A stretch of 64,000 bases of DNA from Deltaproteobacteria bacterium. GTDB taxonomy: Bacteria > Myxococcota_A > UBA9042 > PHBI01 > JACKFB01. Below are positions 34,118-42,327 of the stretch, piece by piece. The stretch is from contig JACKFB010000002.1 of NCBI GenBank assembly GCA_020632695.1, forward strand, positions 1-64,000, in the 5' to 3' direction. How positions within the stretch are numbered: position 1 is the first letter of the stretch; each line of letters begins with the position of its first letter. Both the position numbers and the translations under genes were made by a program. A model generated the notes under the pieces. That model was not told where the DNA came from and made no database searches. It worked only from the letters and a program-made list of their open reading frames with translations.

Positions 34118-35191
34118 ATGCTTCGCGTATTCGCCGCCCTGTGTCTGCTGATGTCCATGAGCTGCAATGAAGGATCGGACCCGGTCGAGCTGACGGAGAT
34201 GGTGGAGGTGCGGAGCGGCCTCACCTACGTCTTCGGGGACTCGGAGCCGTGCGTCGGGGCCGGCGACGAGGATCCGTGCGCGGTGCCGGGCGGTCTCGTG
34301 CCGACCACCTGGCCCGAGGTGCAGGTCACCCTGAGCCCCTTCGCCATCGATCAGCACGAGGTCACGAACCTGCAGTACGCGGACTGCGTGAAGCACAAGG
34401 GCTGCACGCCTCCGCCCTTCGACAACGCTGTCAGCACCCAGCAGCAGGACTACTACGGCAACCCCGCGTTCGAGAGCCATCCCGTGGTGAACGTCACGGC
34501 GGAGCAGGCCGCGGAGTACTGCGCCTGGGCCGGCCGACGGCTGCCCACCGAGTTCGAGTGGGAGCGGGTCGCCAAGGGCAACCCCGACGAGGGGACGGCC
34601 CGCCTCTATCCGGCCGAAGGGGTGGAGCAGCTCTCCGACTGCCTGAGCCCCGACTTCCCGGTCAGCGCCTGCCGGAACGACACGCAGATGGACCCGGTCG
34701 ACCGCGCGCCGCGAGACTTCGTGCTGGAGGGCGGGGCGCGCATCCATCACCTGTTCGGCAACGCGGCCGAGTGGGTGGACTCACTCGAAGCGCCGTCGGT
34801 GACCACCTGTGCGGGCGACCTGCCGGCCTCCTGCACGTCCTGCTCGGAGTGCGAGGGCATGAGCGGCACCGAGCTGACCCAGTGCCAGCAGGACTGCAAG
34901 ACCTGCAGCGCGTGCGAGCAGGATGGCGGCGACGAGCACTGCTACTACCTCTGCGAGGACACCGCGCTGCGCACGCCCTTCTGCACGGCCTATCCCGAGG
35001 ACGTCTCGGTACCGCTCGAGGCCCTGACCGCCACGCTGGCCGACGCCCCCCGAGGCACGATGATCCGCGGCGGAAGCGTGAGCGTGAACGCGGCCCAGGC
35101 CTGCCAGCTCCGCAGCGCGTACCGGTTCAACTACGCGCACAGCGACGACAGCAAGTTCAACGTCGGCTTCCGCTGCGCCAGATCCCTCTGA
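34118..35191 (+). CDS. formylglycine-generating-enzyme-like lipoprotein with Cys-rich insert
   Basis: 357 residues. Signal peptide with a lipobox ending LMSMSC (Cys16). The FGE-sulfatase/SUMF1-like fold is shown by FAIDQHEVTNLQYADCV near 75, HPVVNVTAEQAAEYCAWAGRRLPTEFEWE near 122-150, HLFGNAAEWVDS near 212 and GGSVSVNAAQACQLRSAYR with NVGFRCARS at the end. A Cys-rich insert (about 228-285, with CTSCSECEGM, CQQDCKTCSACEQ) interrupts the core. The insert is unusual, and the catalytic Cys pair of true FGE is not evident, so it is more likely a surface protein with a C-type-lectin-like FGE fold. ATG with AGGAGG upstream. Confidence 0.78.
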   Translation: MLRVFAALCLLMSMSCNEGSDPVELTEMVEVRSGLTYVFGDSEPCVGAGDEDPCAVPGGLVPTTWPEVQVTLSPFAIDQHEVTNLQYADCVKHKGCTPPPFDNAVSTQQQDYYGNPAFESHPVVNVTAEQAAEYCAWAGRRLPTEFEWERVAKGNPDEGTARLYPAEGVEQLSDCLSPDFPVSACRNDTQMDPVDRAPRDFVLEGGARIHHLFGNAAEWVDSLEAPSVTTCAGDLPASCTSCSECEGMSGTELTQCQQDCKTCSACEQDGGDEHCYYLCEDTALRTPFCTAYPEDVSVPLEALTATLADAPRGTMIRGGSVSVNAAQACQLRSAYRFNYAHSDDSKFNVGFRCARSL

Positions 35192-35216
35192 CCGCCACCT
35201 GCCCGCCTGTCGGCCA

Positions 35217-35244
35217 CCCGCCCGGTGTCCGGCAGCCGGGCGGG
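35217..35244. terminator. candidate terminator hairpin between convergent genes
   Basis: A perfect 9-bp stem, CCCGCCCGG (35217-35225) with CCGGGCGGG (35236-35244), and a 10-base loop lies 25 bp after the FGE-like gene stop. No T-run. Confidence 0.4.
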
Positions 35245-35280
35245 CATCCTCTCGTCCGTTCACCCGGATCGTCGTAGAGG

Positions 35281-35410
35281 ACCTGACCGAGCGACGCCTC
35301 CGTCGAGGCGCCGGATGGGCCCGTTGCGCGCGTCGTGGGCAAGGAGCGAGGGAGGGCGCACGGAGGCGGGCTGATCGCCCGCCGCACACGCGACCCGACC
35401 GAGCGACGCC
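35281..35410. repeat. 18-bp direct repeat pair in an intergenic gap
   Basis: 35281-35298 and 35393-35410 match at 17 of 18 bases (ACCYGACCGAGCGACGCC), 112 bp apart. The left copy runs into a 6-bp-stem hairpin (35295-35310, CGCCTC/GAGGCG). The segment lies between the convergent FGE-like gene and the thiolase gene and encodes nothing that I can support. Confidence 0.5.
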
Positions 35411-35448
35411 GGCCACGGCGTGCGCGGCGGGTCCAGCCGGTGCCTCGG

Positions 35449-36603
35449 CTACCCCAGCCGCTCGATGATCGTCACGTTGGCCTGGCCGCCGCCTTCGCAC
35501 ATGGTCTGGAGGCCGTAGCGGCCGCCGGTGCGCTCGAGCTCGTTGAGCATGGTGGTCATGAGGCGGGCGCCGGTGGCCCCGAGGGGGTGGCCCAGGGCGA
35601 TGGCGCCGCCGTTGACGTTGACCTTGCTCAGGTCGGCGCCGGTCTCCTTCTGCCAGGCGATGACGACGCTGGCGAAGGCCTCGTTGATCTCGACCAGATC
35701 GATGTCGGCCAGGGTCATGCCGGTCTTCTTCAGGGCGTAGGCCGTGGCCGGGATGGGGGCGGTCAGCATCCAGATGGGGTCGTCGCCGCGCACGCTCAGG
35801 TGGTGGACGCGGGCGCGCGGCTTCAGGCCGTGGTCCTTCACCGCCTGCTCGCTGGCCAGCAGCATGGCGGCGGCGCCGTCGGAGATCTGGCTGGAGACCG
35901 CGGCGGTGAGGCGGCCGCCCTCGGTGATGGTCTTGAGGCCGGCCATCTTCTCCATCGTGGTGTCGGGCCGGGGGCCCTCGTCGGCGCTCACGTCGCCGAA
36001 GGGCAGGATCTCGCCGTCGAAGCGGCCCTCGGCCTGGGCGCGGGCGGCGCGCATGTGGCTCTCGTAGGCGAAGGCCTCCATGTCCTCGCGGCTGATGTTC
36101 CACTTCTCGGCGATCATCTCCGCCGAGCGGAACTGGCTGACCCGGCCGGCGCCGTAGCGCTCGACCCAGCCCACCGAGCCCGAGTAGGGGTCGGCCTGCC
36201 CGTACTCCTTGGCCGCGATGAGCGCCGCGGAGATCGGGATCATCGACATGTTCTGGACGCCGCCGGCCACCACCAGGTCCTGGGTGCCGCTCATGACGCC
36301 CTGGGCGGCGAAGTGCACGGCCTGCTGGCTCGAGCCGCACTGGCGGTCCACCGTCACGCCGGGCACCGAGTCGGGCAGGCCCGCGGCCAGCCAGCAGGTG
36401 CGCGCGATGTCGCCGCCCTGCGGCCCGATCTGGTCCAGGCAGCCGAAGACCACGTCCTCGACCGCGGCCGGGTCGATGCCGGTGCGGGCCATCAGGCCCT
36501 TCAGCACGTGGGCGCCCAGGTCGGCGGGGTGCACCTGGCTCAGCCCGCCCTTGCGGCGGCCGACGGGGGTGCGGACGGCGTCGATGATGTAGGCCTCAGC
36601 CAT
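35449..36603 (-). CDS. fadA6: thiolase, FadA6-like (acetyl-CoA acyltransferase)
   Basis: 384 residues, degradative thiolase fold. The catalytic residues are Cys89 (DRQCGSSQQ), His339 (ALGHPLGATGAR) and Cys369 (MCEGGGQAN), close to the numbering of FadA5. In HIP degradation FadA6 cleaves the beta-keto CoA thioester formed after ring C opening. It is the last gene of the eight-gene leftward operon, 2 bp after the preceding fadE. FadA5-type side-chain thiolase activity cannot be excluded by sequence alone; the operon content (ipdAB, ipdC, echA20) favours the FadA6 role. Confidence 0.82.
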   Translation of the reverse strand: MAEAYIIDAVRTPVGRRKGGLSQVHPADLGAHVLKGLMARTGIDPAAVEDVVFGCLDQIGPQGGDIARTCWLAAGLPDSVPGVTVDRQCGSSQQAVHFAAQGVMSGTQDLVVAGGVQNMSMIPISAALIAAKEYGQADPYSGSVGWVERYGAGRVSQFRSAEMIAEKWNISREDMEAFAYESHMRAARAQAEGRFDGEILPFGDVSADEGPRPDTTMEKMAGLKTITEGGRLTAAVSSQISDGAAAMLLASEQAVKDHGLKPRARVHHLSVRGDDPIWMLTAPIPATAYALKKTGMTLADIDLVEINEAFASVVIAWQKETGADLSKVNVNGGAIALGHPLGATGARLMTTMLNELERTGGRYGLQTMCEGGGQANVTIIERLG

Positions 36604-36605
36604 GG

Positions 36606-37622
36606 TCAATCTCCCAGGATCTGCCGAGCGATTCGGGCTCGGTGGTGGTCGGAATCTCCGAAGGCGCGACTGAGCGCCCAGGCTCGCTTCATGTAGAGGT
36701 GCAGGTCGTACTCGGTGGTGTAGCCGATGGCTCCGTGGCACTGCAGCGCAGACCGCGTGCACAGCGTCGCCGCGTCCGAGGCCTGAGCTTTGGCCATCGA
36801 GACGTGCAGGTCGACCTCCGGGTCGCCTCGGTCCAAAGACCAGGCGGCGCGGTACACCGCCGGGCGCGCCATGGCCAGGGCGGCGAAGGCGTCGACCAGC
36901 TTGTGCTGCACGGCCTGGAACGCCCCGATGGGGCGGCCGAACTGGGTGCGCACCTTGGCGTACTCGACGGCCAGCTCGACGCAGCGCGCGCCCAGGCCGA
37001 TGAGCTGGGCGGCCGTGCCGAGCGTCGCGCGCAGCCGGGCCCGAGCCAGCGCGCGGGCGGCCATCTCGCCCTGGGCGACCCGCGTGCCGGTGCCCTCGGC
37101 CCACTGCACCGTGAAGAGCCGTCGCGCGCCGTCCACCGAGGCCTGGGCGGTCAGCAGCGCCCGCTCTGGTGTCAGCGCGTGCAGCTCGCCCGCGCGCTCC
37201 ATCAGCAGCAGGTCGGCGCGATCGGCGCCCTCGACGTAGGGCTGGCCGTCGAGGCCCAGGCCCACCCGCGCGCGGCCGCCGGCGATGGCGGGCGCCCAGC
37301 GGGCCAGCAGCGCGGTCGCTCCACACTCCTCGAGCAGCGGGCCGGCGACGGCCACCGTCTCGACGACCGGCTCGGAGAGCGCCGCGAAGCCGGTCTCCTC
37401 CAGGATCAGGATCAGCTCGCACATCCCCAGTCCCAGGCCGCCCTGGGCCTCGGGCAGCAGCATCCCGCTGATGCCCTGCTCGGCCAGGTGTCGCCACGCA
37501 TCGGGGGCGCCAGCGCCCTGCTCGTAGGCGGCGCGCACCACCTCGGGCCCGCAGTGGCGCGCCAGCATCTCGCGCGCCGCGTCGCGAAAGAGCGTCTGGT
37601 CCTCGGTGAAGCGGAACCTCAT
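36606..37622 (-). CDS. acyl-CoA dehydrogenase, FadE32/FadE33-like short subunit
   Basis: 338 residues, shorter than the 380-400 usual for the family; the middle domain is reduced. Landmarks are ISGMLLPEAQGGLGLGMCE near 50, YAKVRTQFGRPIGAFQAVQHK near 225 and QCHGAIGYTTEYDLHLYMKR near 295. It overlaps the stop of the fadE31-like gene by 4 bp, so the two probably form a heteromeric enzyme, as steroid FadE pairs do. It would act in late HIP/ring-C-derived CoA thioester oxidation. Which of mycobacterial FadE32 or FadE33 it matches best needs an alignment. Confidence 0.78.
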   Translation of the reverse strand: MRFRFTEDQTLFRDAAREMLARHCGPEVVRAAYEQGAGAPDAWRHLAEQGISGMLLPEAQGGLGLGMCELILILEETGFAALSEPVVETVAVAGPLLEECGATALLARWAPAIAGGRARVGLGLDGQPYVEGADRADLLLMERAGELHALTPERALLTAQASVDGARRLFTVQWAEGTGTRVAQGEMAARALARARLRATLGTAAQLIGLGARCVELAVEYAKVRTQFGRPIGAFQAVQHKLVDAFAALAMARPAVYRAAWSLDRGDPEVDLHVSMAKAQASDAATLCTRSALQCHGAIGYTTEYDLHLYMKRAWALSRAFGDSDHHRARIARQILGD

Positions 37623-38785
37623 CCGCGGTCCCGCGGCAGCCCCAGCACGTGCTGGGCCACGATGCTGCGCTGGATCTCGTTGGTGCCGGCATAGATGGGT
37701 CCCGCCAGCGAGAACTCGTAACCGCGCAGCCAGGCGCCGCCGTCCACCGCGTCGGGGGCGCCGGTGTCCAACTCGGCCAGCGCCCCCAGGATCGACAGCG
37801 CCGTCTCGTGGGTGCGCACGTCCATCTCCGACCAGAAGAGCTTGTTGATGCTGGACTCGGGCCCGATGGAGCGGCCGGCCTGCAGGGACGCCACGGTCTG
37901 GAAGGTGTGCAGCCGGTAGGCCTCGGCGTCCATCCAGGCGCGCACCACCCGGTCGCGCAGGCGCTGGTCGGTGGGGTCGCCGCGCTCGCGCCACAGCGCG
38001 ATGAGCCGCTCGGCGGTGGCCAGGAAGCGCCCGGGGCTGCGGAGGCTCAGCCCGCGCTCGCTGGACGTGGTCGCCATGGCCACCGACCAGCCCTGGTTCA
38101 CCTCGCCCAGCACGTCCTGGTCGGGGACGAAGACGTCTTCGAGGAACACCTCGGCGAAGCCCTCGTCGCCGTCCAGGCGCTCGACCGGGCGCACGGTGAC
38201 GCCGGGCGCTGTGAGCGGGATCATGAAGTAGGTGAGGCCCTTGTGGCGCCTGGCCTCCGGGTCTGTGCGGAACAGCCCGTAGATCCAGTCGCAGAAGGCC
38301 CCGCGGGTGCACCAGGTCTTCTGCCCGGTGAGCTTCCAGCCCCCTTCGGCGCGCACGGCGACGCTCTTCAGCGAGGCCAGGTCGCTGCCGGCGTTGGGCT
38401 CGGACCAGGCCTGGGCCCACATCACCTCGGCGGCGGCCATCGGGCGCAGGATGCGCGCCTTCTGCTCGTCGGTGCCGAACTCGAAGAGCGTCGGCGCCAG
38501 GAGGAAGATGCCGTTCTGGCTGACCCGTGGTGGGGCGCCGGCCCGGTAGTACTCCTCCTCGAAGATGAGCCACTCCACCAGGCTCGCCTCGCGCCCGCCG
38601 TACTCGCGCGGCCAGGAGACCACGGCCCAGCCGCCCTCGAAGAGCTCGCGCTCGAAGGCGCGCACCCGGGCGAAGCCCTCGCGGGTGTCGCCCGAGGGCA
38701 GCGGCTCCTTGGGCACGTGGGCCTCGAGCCAGGCGCGGGCCTCGGCGCGGAAGGCCTGCTCGGCGGCGGTGAAGTGCAGGTCCAC
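37619..38785 (-). CDS. fadE31: acyl-CoA dehydrogenase, FadE31-like
   Basis: 388 residues. WPREYGGREASLVEWLIFEEEY near 53, AQAWSEPNAGSDLASLKS near 122 and SLAGPIYAGTNEIQRS near 360 recall FadE31 of the mycobacterial HIP cluster, which has the same WPKKYGGR and GPIYAGTNEIQR pattern as I remember it. Ala366 stands where medium-chain dehydrogenases have their catalytic Glu (YEGT), so the base must come from elsewhere in the chain or from the partner subunit. The GTG start at 38785 follows the enoyl-CoA hydratase stop by 2 bp. Confidence 0.78.
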   Translation of the reverse strand: MDLHFTAAEQAFRAEARAWLEAHVPKEPLPSGDTREGFARVRAFERELFEGGWAVVSWPREYGGREASLVEWLIFEEEYYRAGAPPRVSQNGIFLLAPTLFEFGTDEQKARILRPMAAAEVMWAQAWSEPNAGSDLASLKSVAVRAEGGWKLTGQKTWCTRGAFCDWIYGLFRTDPEARRHKGLTYFMIPLTAPGVTVRPVERLDGDEGFAEVFLEDVFVPDQDVLGEVNQGWSVAMATTSSERGLSLRSPGRFLATAERLIALWRERGDPTDQRLRDRVVRAWMDAEAYRLHTFQTVASLQAGRSIGPESSINKLFWSEMDVRTHETALSILGALAELDTGAPDAVDGGAWLRGYEFSLAGPIYAGTNEIQRSIVAQHVLGLPRDRG

Positions 38786-38787
38786 GG

Positions 38788-39669
38788 CTACTTCAGCGCC
38801 TTGGCCATCGACTTGGGGTCCTGGCCCTGGAGGTGGTCCTCGCTGGTGAGGCTGTTGTGGGCGTGGGCCAGGTGGTGCAGGCCGTAGGTGGCGTCGATGC
38901 TGTCGCGCAGCCCCATGCGGTCCTCGGCCTGGTTGATGGCCTTCTTCGCCAGGGCCAGCCCGAAGCGCGGCCTGGCGGCGACGCGCTCGGCCATCGCCAG
39001 CACCTCGTCTCCGAGCGAGTCCCGGGGCACCACGCGGTTGATCATCCCGATGGCCAGCGCGCGCTCGGCGCTCATGCGCTCGCCCAGGTACAGGAACTCC
39101 TTGGCCAGCCGCGGCGCCATCACGAAGGGGTGGGCGAAGTACTCGACGCCGGGGATGCCCATGGCCAGCACCGGGTCGGCGAAGAAGGCGTCGTCGCTGG
39201 CCACGATGAGGTCGCACACCCACGCCAGCATCAGCCCGCCGGCCACACACGCGCCCTGGACCTGGGCGATGACCGGCTTGGGGATCTCGCGCCAGCGCCG
39301 GCACATCCCCAGGTAGAGCTCCTGCTCGCGCACGAACACGCCTTCGGCGCCGGGCTTGTCGGCGTGGGGGTACCAGTTGGTGGCGATGCGTCCGAAGGGC
39401 TTGTGGATGTCGCGGCCCGGCGTGCCGATGTCGTGGCCGGCTGAAAAATGCGGGCCGGCGCCGCGCAGCACGATGCAGCCGATGGCGTCGTCGTCGATGG
39501 CGGCCTGGAACGCGCGGTCCAGCGCCCAGGTCATCTCGGCGTTCTGGGCGTTGCGGTAGCGCGGGCGGTTCATCGTCACGATGGCCACCGGGCCGCGGGT
39601 CTCGGTCAGCACCGAGGGCTCCGTCTCCTCGGCCGCACCTGGCGATTCGGGGGTCGACGGGTCGCTCAC
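38788..39669 (-). CDS. enoyl-CoA hydratase/isomerase family protein
   Basis: 293 residues, crotonase fold. The oxyanion-hole motifs are FSAGHDIG near residue 75 and GACVAGGLMLAWVCDLIVA near 140. DPVLAMGIPGVEYF near 165 replaces the usual Glu-containing segment, with no obvious Glu at the second catalytic position. The N-terminal 20 residues are Glu/Pro/Ser-rich. GTG start with GGAGGTG upstream and a 4-bp overlap with ipdC. It has no clear counterpart in the classic echA20-ipdA-ipdB-ipdC set and may hydrate or hydrolyse an intermediate before FadA6. Confidence 0.78.
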   Translation of the reverse strand: MSDPSTPESPGAAEETEPSVLTETRGPVAIVTMNRPRYRNAQNAEMTWALDRAFQAAIDDDAIGCIVLRGAGPHFSAGHDIGTPGRDIHKPFGRIATNWYPHADKPGAEGVFVREQELYLGMCRRWREIPKPVIAQVQGACVAGGLMLAWVCDLIVASDDAFFADPVLAMGIPGVEYFAHPFVMAPRLAKEFLYLGERMSAERALAIGMINRVVPRDSLGDEVLAMAERVAARPRFGLALAKKAINQAEDRMGLRDSIDATYGLHHLAHAHNSLTSEDHLQGQDPKSMAKALK

Positions 39670-40730
39670 GGGGCACCTCCCAGCCGCTCGAGGGTCTGCC
39701 GGGCCTCGGCCATCACGCTCTCGATGACCTCGGCGACCGTCGGCAGCTCCTCGATGACACCGGCGACCTGGCCGGTGGGCAAGATCCCGACGTCTTCGCG
39801 GCCCTCGACCATGGTGGCCCGGGTCATCATCGGCGCGTTGGCGGCCATGGCCACCTGGGACCAGGTGAGCTTCGAGCTGCGCTTCATCGCCAGCCCCTCG
39901 CGCATCAGCGAGCCCATGGACTCGCCGGTGAGCCCGCGGAAACGCAGCGCGTTCATCACCGCCCGCCAGAGCTTGCCCAGCGGGCCGCCGCGCTCCAGCG
40001 CGTCGATGCGCGGCGTGCGGATGACCCGCTGCGGGTAGCCGTCGATGGCGGTGGTCACCAGCGTCCCGGTGAGCGGCGTCGCCAGGTAGCGCTGCTTGAT
40101 CGCGTCGGGCACCGGGCTCTCGCGGGTCAACAGGAAGCGCGTCCCCATGGCGATGCCCGACGCGCCGTAGGCCAGCGCCGCCACCAGCCCGCGGCCGCTG
40201 GAGAAGCCGCCGGCGCCCAGCACGGGGATGCTCACCGCGTCGCACACGTCGGGCAGGAGCAGGCTGGTCGGCACCGGGCCCGTGTGGCCGCCCCCCTCGT
40301 GGCCCTGGGCGATGACCGCGTCCACGCCCCAGGCGCTGACCTTCTCGGCGTGGCGCCGCGCCCCGATGGTGGGCATGGTCAACACGCCAGCCTCCTTCAG
40401 CCGCGCGACCACCTTCTGGCCCGGCGCCTGCGCGAAGCTGGCCACGCACACGCCCTCGCGGATGAGCAGCGCCACCCGCGCGTCCACGTCGCCCTGGTCG
40501 GCCCGCAGGTTCACCCCGAAGGGCTGGGCCGTGCGCTCCTTGATGGCGGCGACCTCGCGCTCCAGCTCGTCCAGGGTCAGCGTCGCCGCCGCCAGGATCC
40601 CCAGGCCGCCGGCCTCGCTGGTGGCGGCGGTCAGCCGCGAGTCGGCCACCCAGCCCATGCCGGTCTGCACGATGGGGTAGCGGACCCCGAAGAGCTCGCA
40701 GGCGCGCGTGTGCAGGGCCGAGCCGCTCAC
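39666..40730 (-). CDS. ipdC: nitronate-monooxygenase-family flavoprotein, IpdC type
   Basis: 354 residues, TIM-barrel FMN protein of the 2-nitropropane dioxygenase family. N-terminal YPIVQTGMGWVADSRLTAATS near 17, AQGHEGGGHTGP near 145 with the characteristic His, and VLGAGGFSSGRGLVAALAYGASGIAMGTRF near 175 are family landmarks. IpdC is an NAD(P)H/flavin enzyme acting on a HIP-derived CoA thioester before ring opening, and in mycobacteria it lies next to ipdA/ipdB just as here. GTG start; overlaps ipdB by 4 bp. A true nitronate monooxygenase is the alternative, disfavoured by context. Confidence 0.82.
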   Translation of the reverse strand: MSGSALHTRACELFGVRYPIVQTGMGWVADSRLTAATSEAGGLGILAAATLTLDELEREVAAIKERTAQPFGVNLRADQGDVDARVALLIREGVCVASFAQAPGQKVVARLKEAGVLTMPTIGARRHAEKVSAWGVDAVIAQGHEGGGHTGPVPTSLLLPDVCDAVSIPVLGAGGFSSGRGLVAALAYGASGIAMGTRFLLTRESPVPDAIKQRYLATPLTGTLVTTAIDGYPQRVIRTPRIDALERGGPLGKLWRAVMNALRFRGLTGESMGSLMREGLAMKRSSKLTWSQVAMAANAPMMTRATMVEGREDVGILPTGQVAGVIEELPTVAEVIESVMAEARQTLERLGGAP

Positions 40731-41479
40731 CCCGGGACCTCTTGAAGGCGCGTGCCGTCGGGGTCCAGCACCTCGCGGATCAGCCGCAGCTCGCCCGCGG
40801 TCGGCAGCCGCGTCTCCGGGACCTCGTCGGGCACGACCAGCTCGAAGCCCGTCTTCGCGACCACGTCGGCCACGCTCACCCCGGGGTGCACCGAGCGCAG
40901 CCGCATCCGGTGGTCGGGCGTGTCGAAGTCCATCACCGCCAGGTCGCTGACCACCACCCGGATCTCGTGGAAGCGCGCCGCCCGCGGCCCCAGCGCGGCC
41001 GCCCGGTCGTAGCCGACACCGCACACCACGTCGACCTTCTCCACCATCACCCGCGGGCCGTGGCGCGGCACCCAGTAGCTGGTCGGGTGGTTGATGGTGT
41101 TGCCCGGCGCGCCGCGCACCCCCAGGAGCTGCACCTTGGGCTGCTGGAAGTCGCCGATGGCCGAGATGTTCTGGTTGCCGTAGCGGTCGATCTGGGTCGC
41201 GCCCATCAGCACGTGGCGGCGGCCGTGCCAGACGAAGCCGAAGATGTGGCGGTAGGGCAGCCAGCCCTCGACCACCGGCTCGGCCGCGCCCGGGTCGTCG
41301 ACCAGGAAGGCCTCGCCGTCGCTCAGCACCAGGTCGGGCTCGAAGGTGCGCTTGGCCAGGCGCGCGCCCAGCCGCGGGATGGTGCCCATGGGGCTGGCCA
41401 GCAGCTCGCCGTCGCCGCGGAAGGCCTCGGCGCAGGCGACGACGCAGATGTCGGCGCGGCTGAAGGTCTCGTTGCTCAT
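40727..41479 (-). CDS. ipdB: ring-cleaving hydrolase subunit IpdB (CoA-transferase fold)
   Basis: 250 residues, family I CoA-transferase beta-like fold. ADICVVACAEAFRGDGELLASPMG opens the chain, FVWHGRRHVLMGATQIDRYGNQNIS lies near 85-108 and GAPGNTINHPTSYW near 125. The canonical CoA-transferase SENG Glu motif is not present; the corresponding stretch reads differently, as expected for IpdAB, which hydrolyses a carbon-carbon bond of ring C and transfers no CoA. ATG start; it overlaps ipdA by 4 bp, in the same order as in actinobacteria. Confidence 0.85.
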   Translation of the reverse strand: MSNETFSRADICVVACAEAFRGDGELLASPMGTIPRLGARLAKRTFEPDLVLSDGEAFLVDDPGAAEPVVEGWLPYRHIFGFVWHGRRHVLMGATQIDRYGNQNISAIGDFQQPKVQLLGVRGAPGNTINHPTSYWVPRHGPRVMVEKVDVVCGVGYDRAAALGPRAARFHEIRVVVSDLAVMDFDTPDHRMRLRSVHPGVSVADVVAKTGFELVVPDEVPETRLPTAGELRLIREVLDPDGTRLQEVPG

Positions 41480-42327
41480 CGTCCCGCCAGCGCGCGGCGG
41501 TAGGCGCCGTGCGAAGGTGCCAGCACGTACCGGTCCCGGAAGGCGGCCCAGGCCTCGTCGTCGCGGGCCGAGGCGGCGTACTCGCGCTGGAAGGCCTCGT
41601 CGCGCCCGTAGTCGGGCTCGCACGAGGTGAAGTGCGCCCCGCCCGGCGCCTCGACCACCGCGTCCACCATCAGGCGGTGCAGCACCAGCGACTGCACCGG
41701 CCCGCCCGAGGCCAGCTCCGCGGTGGGGACGACGCGCTCGACGCTGACCACGCAGCGGTCTGCCGCCATGCAGAAGAGGTCGTCGAAGTAGGGGTCAGGC
41801 CCCAGGATCTGCGCGTTGCCCTGGGCGTCGGCACGGTGGGCGTGGACCAGCGCCACGTCCAGGTGCAGCGCCGGCATGGCCACCAGCTCGTCGGCGTCGT
41901 CGTAGGGCGAGCGCACGGTCTTCAGGTGCGGGTTGATGCGCATCACGTCCGAGCCCAGCCCCGCGCGGGTCGGCAAGAAGGGCAGCCGCATCGCCTGCGC
42001 CTGCAGCCCCCACTGCAGCATGCCCTCGTCCAGCTCGACCACCTCGAGCAGGCCCGCCTCGCGCGCCTTGCGGTAGTGCGGTTCGAGCGGGATCGAGTCC
42101 AGCGACACGAAGCCGGTCACCAGCTTGGACACCTTGCCCATGGCGCACAGGATGCCCACGTCGGGGCCGCCGTAGCTCACCAGCGTCAGGTCGCGCACCG
42201 GCGAGCGAGCGATGGCGCGCACCAGCGACATGGGCTTTCGGCGCGAGCCCCAGCCGCCGACGCCGACGGTCATCCCGTCGCGCAGGTCGGCGACCACCTC
42301 GTCCTCGGTCGTGCGCTTGTCGCTCAC
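41476..42327 (-). CDS. ipdA: ring-cleaving hydrolase subunit IpdA (CoA-transferase fold)
   Basis: 283 residues, alpha-like CoA-transferase fold. The early GMTVGVGGWGSRRKPMSLVRAI is the GxGG CoA-binding region, followed by LVSYGGPDVGILCAMGKV and LDSIPLEPHYRKARE near 80. The ELDEGMLQWGLQAQAMRLPFLPTRAG segment near 99-124 contains an acidic residue in the position where I expect the catalytic Glu reported for IpdA, but this needs alignment. With IpdB it would open ring C of the HIP-derived COCHEA-CoA. GTG start overlapping echA20 by 4 bp. Confidence 0.85.
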   Translation of the reverse strand: MSDKRTTEDEVVADLRDGMTVGVGGWGSRRKPMSLVRAIARSPVRDLTLVSYGGPDVGILCAMGKVSKLVTGFVSLDSIPLEPHYRKAREAGLLEVVELDEGMLQWGLQAQAMRLPFLPTRAGLGSDVMRINPHLKTVRSPYDDADELVAMPALHLDVALVHAHRADAQGNAQILGPDPYFDDLFCMAADRCVVSVERVVPTAELASGGPVQSLVLHRLMVDAVVEAPGGAHFTSCEPDYGRDEAFQREYAASARDDEAWAAFRDRYVLAPSHGAYRRALAGR

